From: CAZUGA01 sp964619885 | Lineage (GTDB): Bacteria; Pseudomonadota; Gammaproteobacteria; Methylococcales; UBA1147 | Assembly: GCA_964619885.1 (NCBI GenBank) | Contig: CAZUGA010000004.1 | Span: 91,776-155,775, forward strand | Direction: 5' to 3' | DNA: 64,000 nucleotides | Part shown: one piece after another, positions 62,341 to 64,000 of the stretch | How the letters are laid out: every line of letters starts with the position of its first letter | Position numbering within the stretch: position 1 is the stretch's first letter | Translations under genes and position numbers: made by a program | Notes under the pieces: model-generated | The model's input: only the letters and a program-made list of their open reading frames with translations | Told to the model about the DNA's origin: nothing | Databases searched by the model: none

Positions 62341-63549
62341 ATGGTTGCGTTCATTAAATTTTACGTATTGGCAATCGTAGTTAGCGCGTTTTTTTTGCTG
62401 TCTTCGGTTTTTGCGCCGGCATTGATGAGTCAAAGTATAACTGCGGTTGTGCTTTGTGCGGTATGGGGGGTGTCGTCGTGGCTATTTTTACAGCGACATC
62501 TCAAGCTTCTTGAGAAATTGAATTCGTCAGATGCTGAGACGAATCAGCTTAAGGAGGCGTTAAAATCGCTGCACTCAGAAATCGAGTCCTATATGACTCA
62601 GGAACTAACATTGATGCAGGAAGAGCTGGAACAAGTTAAGCGCGTCGTGGCTGATGCCGTGGTATCGATGAATCTAAGTTTTAATGGTCTGAACGAATTG
62701 ACCCGCGATCAAAATGCTCTTGTGTTGTCCATTGTATCCAATATGTCGGAGGGTGTTGGTAATACCGATTCGGAACAAGGTGGGTTTCGGGAATTTTCCC
62801 GGGAAATAAATAAGATATTGCAATTTTTTGTCGATTACGTACTAACCACGAGTCGGCAGAGTATGGAAATGGTTAATGTTATAAACGATGTCGGCGTCTA
62901 TATGGGAAAAGTCGAGAAGTTACTGGGCGATGTGCAGCAGATCGCTGATCAGACAAATCTATTGGCGTTGAATGCTGCAATTGAAGCTGCGCGTGCGGGA
63001 GAGGCTGGAAGAGGATTTGCAGTTGTTGCCAGTGAAGTGCGAGCGTTATCCAAGCATTCGGATCGCTTTAGTGAGCAGATTCGAGATGTAATAAACGAAT
63101 CGTGCAAAAACATCGATCAAGCGAAAAGTATGATTGGAAAAATGGCATCGAAAGATATGACCTTTGCCATTGAATCCAAGGCGAATGTCGACCAGATGGT
63201 GACTGACATTGATAGTTTGAACAAAAATATCGCGGCAACACTGACCCAAGTATCGTCGATTACTGAACGGGTAGAAGCTAACGTTGGAACTGCGGTAAGA
63301 GCGCTACAGTTCGAAGACGTTGCTCGGCAATTGATTGAACGGATGGAGTGCAATGCTTCTCATGCAGTGAATATTGTGCGGGGCTTTGATGAATGTTTAA
63401 GCAGTGTGCCGTACTCGGGCAGTACTAAGTGGATCGGTGCTCTGGAGCAGCAGAGACTCAGCATTATAGAAGTCAAGAATGACCGCCAGAAGCAACATAA
63501 AAGCGTGCATCAGGATTCCATGGAAGAGGGGGAGGTAGAGCTTTTTTGA
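62341..63549 (+). CDS. Atypical membrane chemoreceptor with CheZ-like helix and ELF tail
   Basis: The 402-residue protein has two N-terminal membrane helices (about 5-25 and 32-50) with almost no loop between them, so there is no periplasmic sensor. A coiled coil follows, then a receptor-type hairpin tip VQQIADQTNLLALNAAIEAA and RAGEAGRGFAVVASEVRALS. After the hairpin comes VRALQFEDVARQLIERMECN, a helix like the one in the protein at 52412 and like the CheZ active-site helix. It ends MEEGEVELF. It starts 8 bases after cheB and replaces the soluble or PAS receptors often seen there. No CheR-tethering pentapeptide. Confidence 0.9.
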   Translation: MVAFIKFYVLAIVVSAFFLLSSVFAPALMSQSITAVVLCAVWGVSSWLFLQRHLKLLEKLNSSDAETNQLKEALKSLHSEIESYMTQELTLMQEELEQVKRVVADAVVSMNLSFNGLNELTRDQNALVLSIVSNMSEGVGNTDSEQGGFREFSREINKILQFFVDYVLTTSRQSMEMVNVINDVGVYMGKVEKLLGDVQQIADQTNLLALNAAIEAARAGEAGRGFAVVASEVRALSKHSDRFSEQIRDVINESCKNIDQAKSMIGKMASKDMTFAIESKANVDQMVTDIDSLNKNIAATLTQVSSITERVEANVGTAVRALQFEDVARQLIERMECNASHAVNIVRGFDECLSSVPYSGSTKWIGALEQQRLSIIEVKNDRQKQHKSVHQDSMEEGEVELF

Positions 63550-63659
63550 TACCAATTGCAGCGTAATCTTAGTTGGTGCTCGGGAAGGTCTGATTTTTTG
63601 GATGGAGTGTGTAAATACCTAAATTTTTGTTGAGTGTTTGAATTCTATGGGTGAAGTAT

Positions 63660-63992
63660 ATGAGTATTGATACAAGAATTAGTGATGATGGGCGTGATGC
63701 GACCATTAAGATTGCTGGACGATTTGATTTTAGTCAGCATAATGATTTTCGGACAGCCTTCGAAAAAGCGCCCGGCGATGTCAAGTCGTTCACGGTAGAT
63801 TTGAGCGGTACCGATTATATGGACAGTTCAGCACTGGGAATGCTATTGGTATTGCGGGATCGGGTCGAAGATAAAGTAAAGATCGTAAATGCTAGACCCA
63901 CTGTAAAAAAGATTCTGGAAATAGCGAATTTCGATAAATTATTCCTATTGAGCCTCTTGCAAAACACTCGGCTTTCAAGTGAGCGCAAATAA
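63660..63992 (+). CDS. STAS-domain protein (second copy)
   Basis: The 110-residue STAS domain has IAGRFDFSQHNDFRTAFEKA and DLSGTDYMDSSALGMLLVLR, with Ser in the DSSALGML element at the usual phosphorylation position. This is the canonical anti-sigma-antagonist form, better conserved than the first STAS protein of the cluster. ATG 63660 is preferred to the in-frame GTG 63651. It ends 8 bases before the window edge, so a partner kinase or phosphatase may lie just outside. Confidence 0.88.
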   Translation: MSIDTRISDDGRDATIKIAGRFDFSQHNDFRTAFEKAPGDVKSFTVDLSGTDYMDSSALGMLLVLRDRVEDKVKIVNARPTVKKILEIANFDKLFLLSLLQNTRLSSERK

Positions 63993-64000
63993 AAATAAGA

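Overview
The window looks like chromosome of a gammaproteobacterium of moderate GC content. The evidence is two housekeeping blocks in the gene order usual for that class: miaB-phoH-ybeY-corC-lnt and leuS-lptE-holA-proA-nadD-rsfS. An Aer2/CheA2-type chemotaxis operon with Pseudomonas-like order follows them. No rRNA, tRNA, CRISPR array, insertion sequence or phage gene was recognised.

Region 1 (1-16 kb) is accessory. A decayed enolase-superfamily fragment and a royal-jelly/yellow-family protein sit next to a LysR regulator. The regulator diverges from a complete three-gene operon for a copper membrane monooxygenase (particulate methane/ammonia monooxygenase superfamily). The operon order is A-B-C (2693-5588), as in the non-canonical pxmABC operons, not the usual C-A-B. 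The copper ligands known from PmoB and PmoC are all present. No methanol dehydrogenase or other C1 gene is in the window, so the substrate is open. Further along are a 3' remnant of a DUF1259 gene, a multi-pass membrane protein, a DUF502 protein, a small exporter-like protein, an AraC regulator, an outer-membrane barrel candidate, an exported agmatinase-like enzyme, a PpiC isomerase coupled to a HupE/UreJ protein, and the intact DUF1259 lipoprotein.

Region 2 (16-31 kb) holds a lipoprotein gene overlapping a 2378-residue RTX protein with a lipase-type serine motif. DNA polymerase IV follows, lying between an intact DUF1249 gene and a diverged direct repeat of that gene's 3' end. A frameshifted small lipoprotein lies beside it. 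Then come QueD, a PilZ protein and two divergent ExeA-like ATPases.

Region 3 (31-52 kb) is core: trpS, a DUF1992 gene, a YigZ-family gene, the glycolate oxidase genes glcDEF, and the two blocks above. A ParA-like ATPase and an SGNH hydrolase are wedged between lnt and leuS. A candidate small RNA or transcription attenuator lies just upstream of miaB.

Region 4 (52.4-64 kb) is the chemotaxis cluster: a CheZ-like helical protein (opposite strand), cheY, cheA, cheW, a PAS-HAMP-PAS receptor, a second cheW, a STAS protein, cheR, cheD, cheB, an atypical membrane receptor and a second STAS protein. Three of these proteins (the CheZ-like protein, CheD and the atypical receptor) end in the same acidic-aliphatic-Glu-Leu-Phe tail. 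The PAS receptor ends in Glu-Trp-Glu-Glu-Phe, which resembles the CheR-tethering pentapeptide. The shared ELF tail, together with a CheZ-like helix in two of its carriers, is the least explained pattern in the window. The A-B-C monooxygenase operon is the most metabolically interesting locus.
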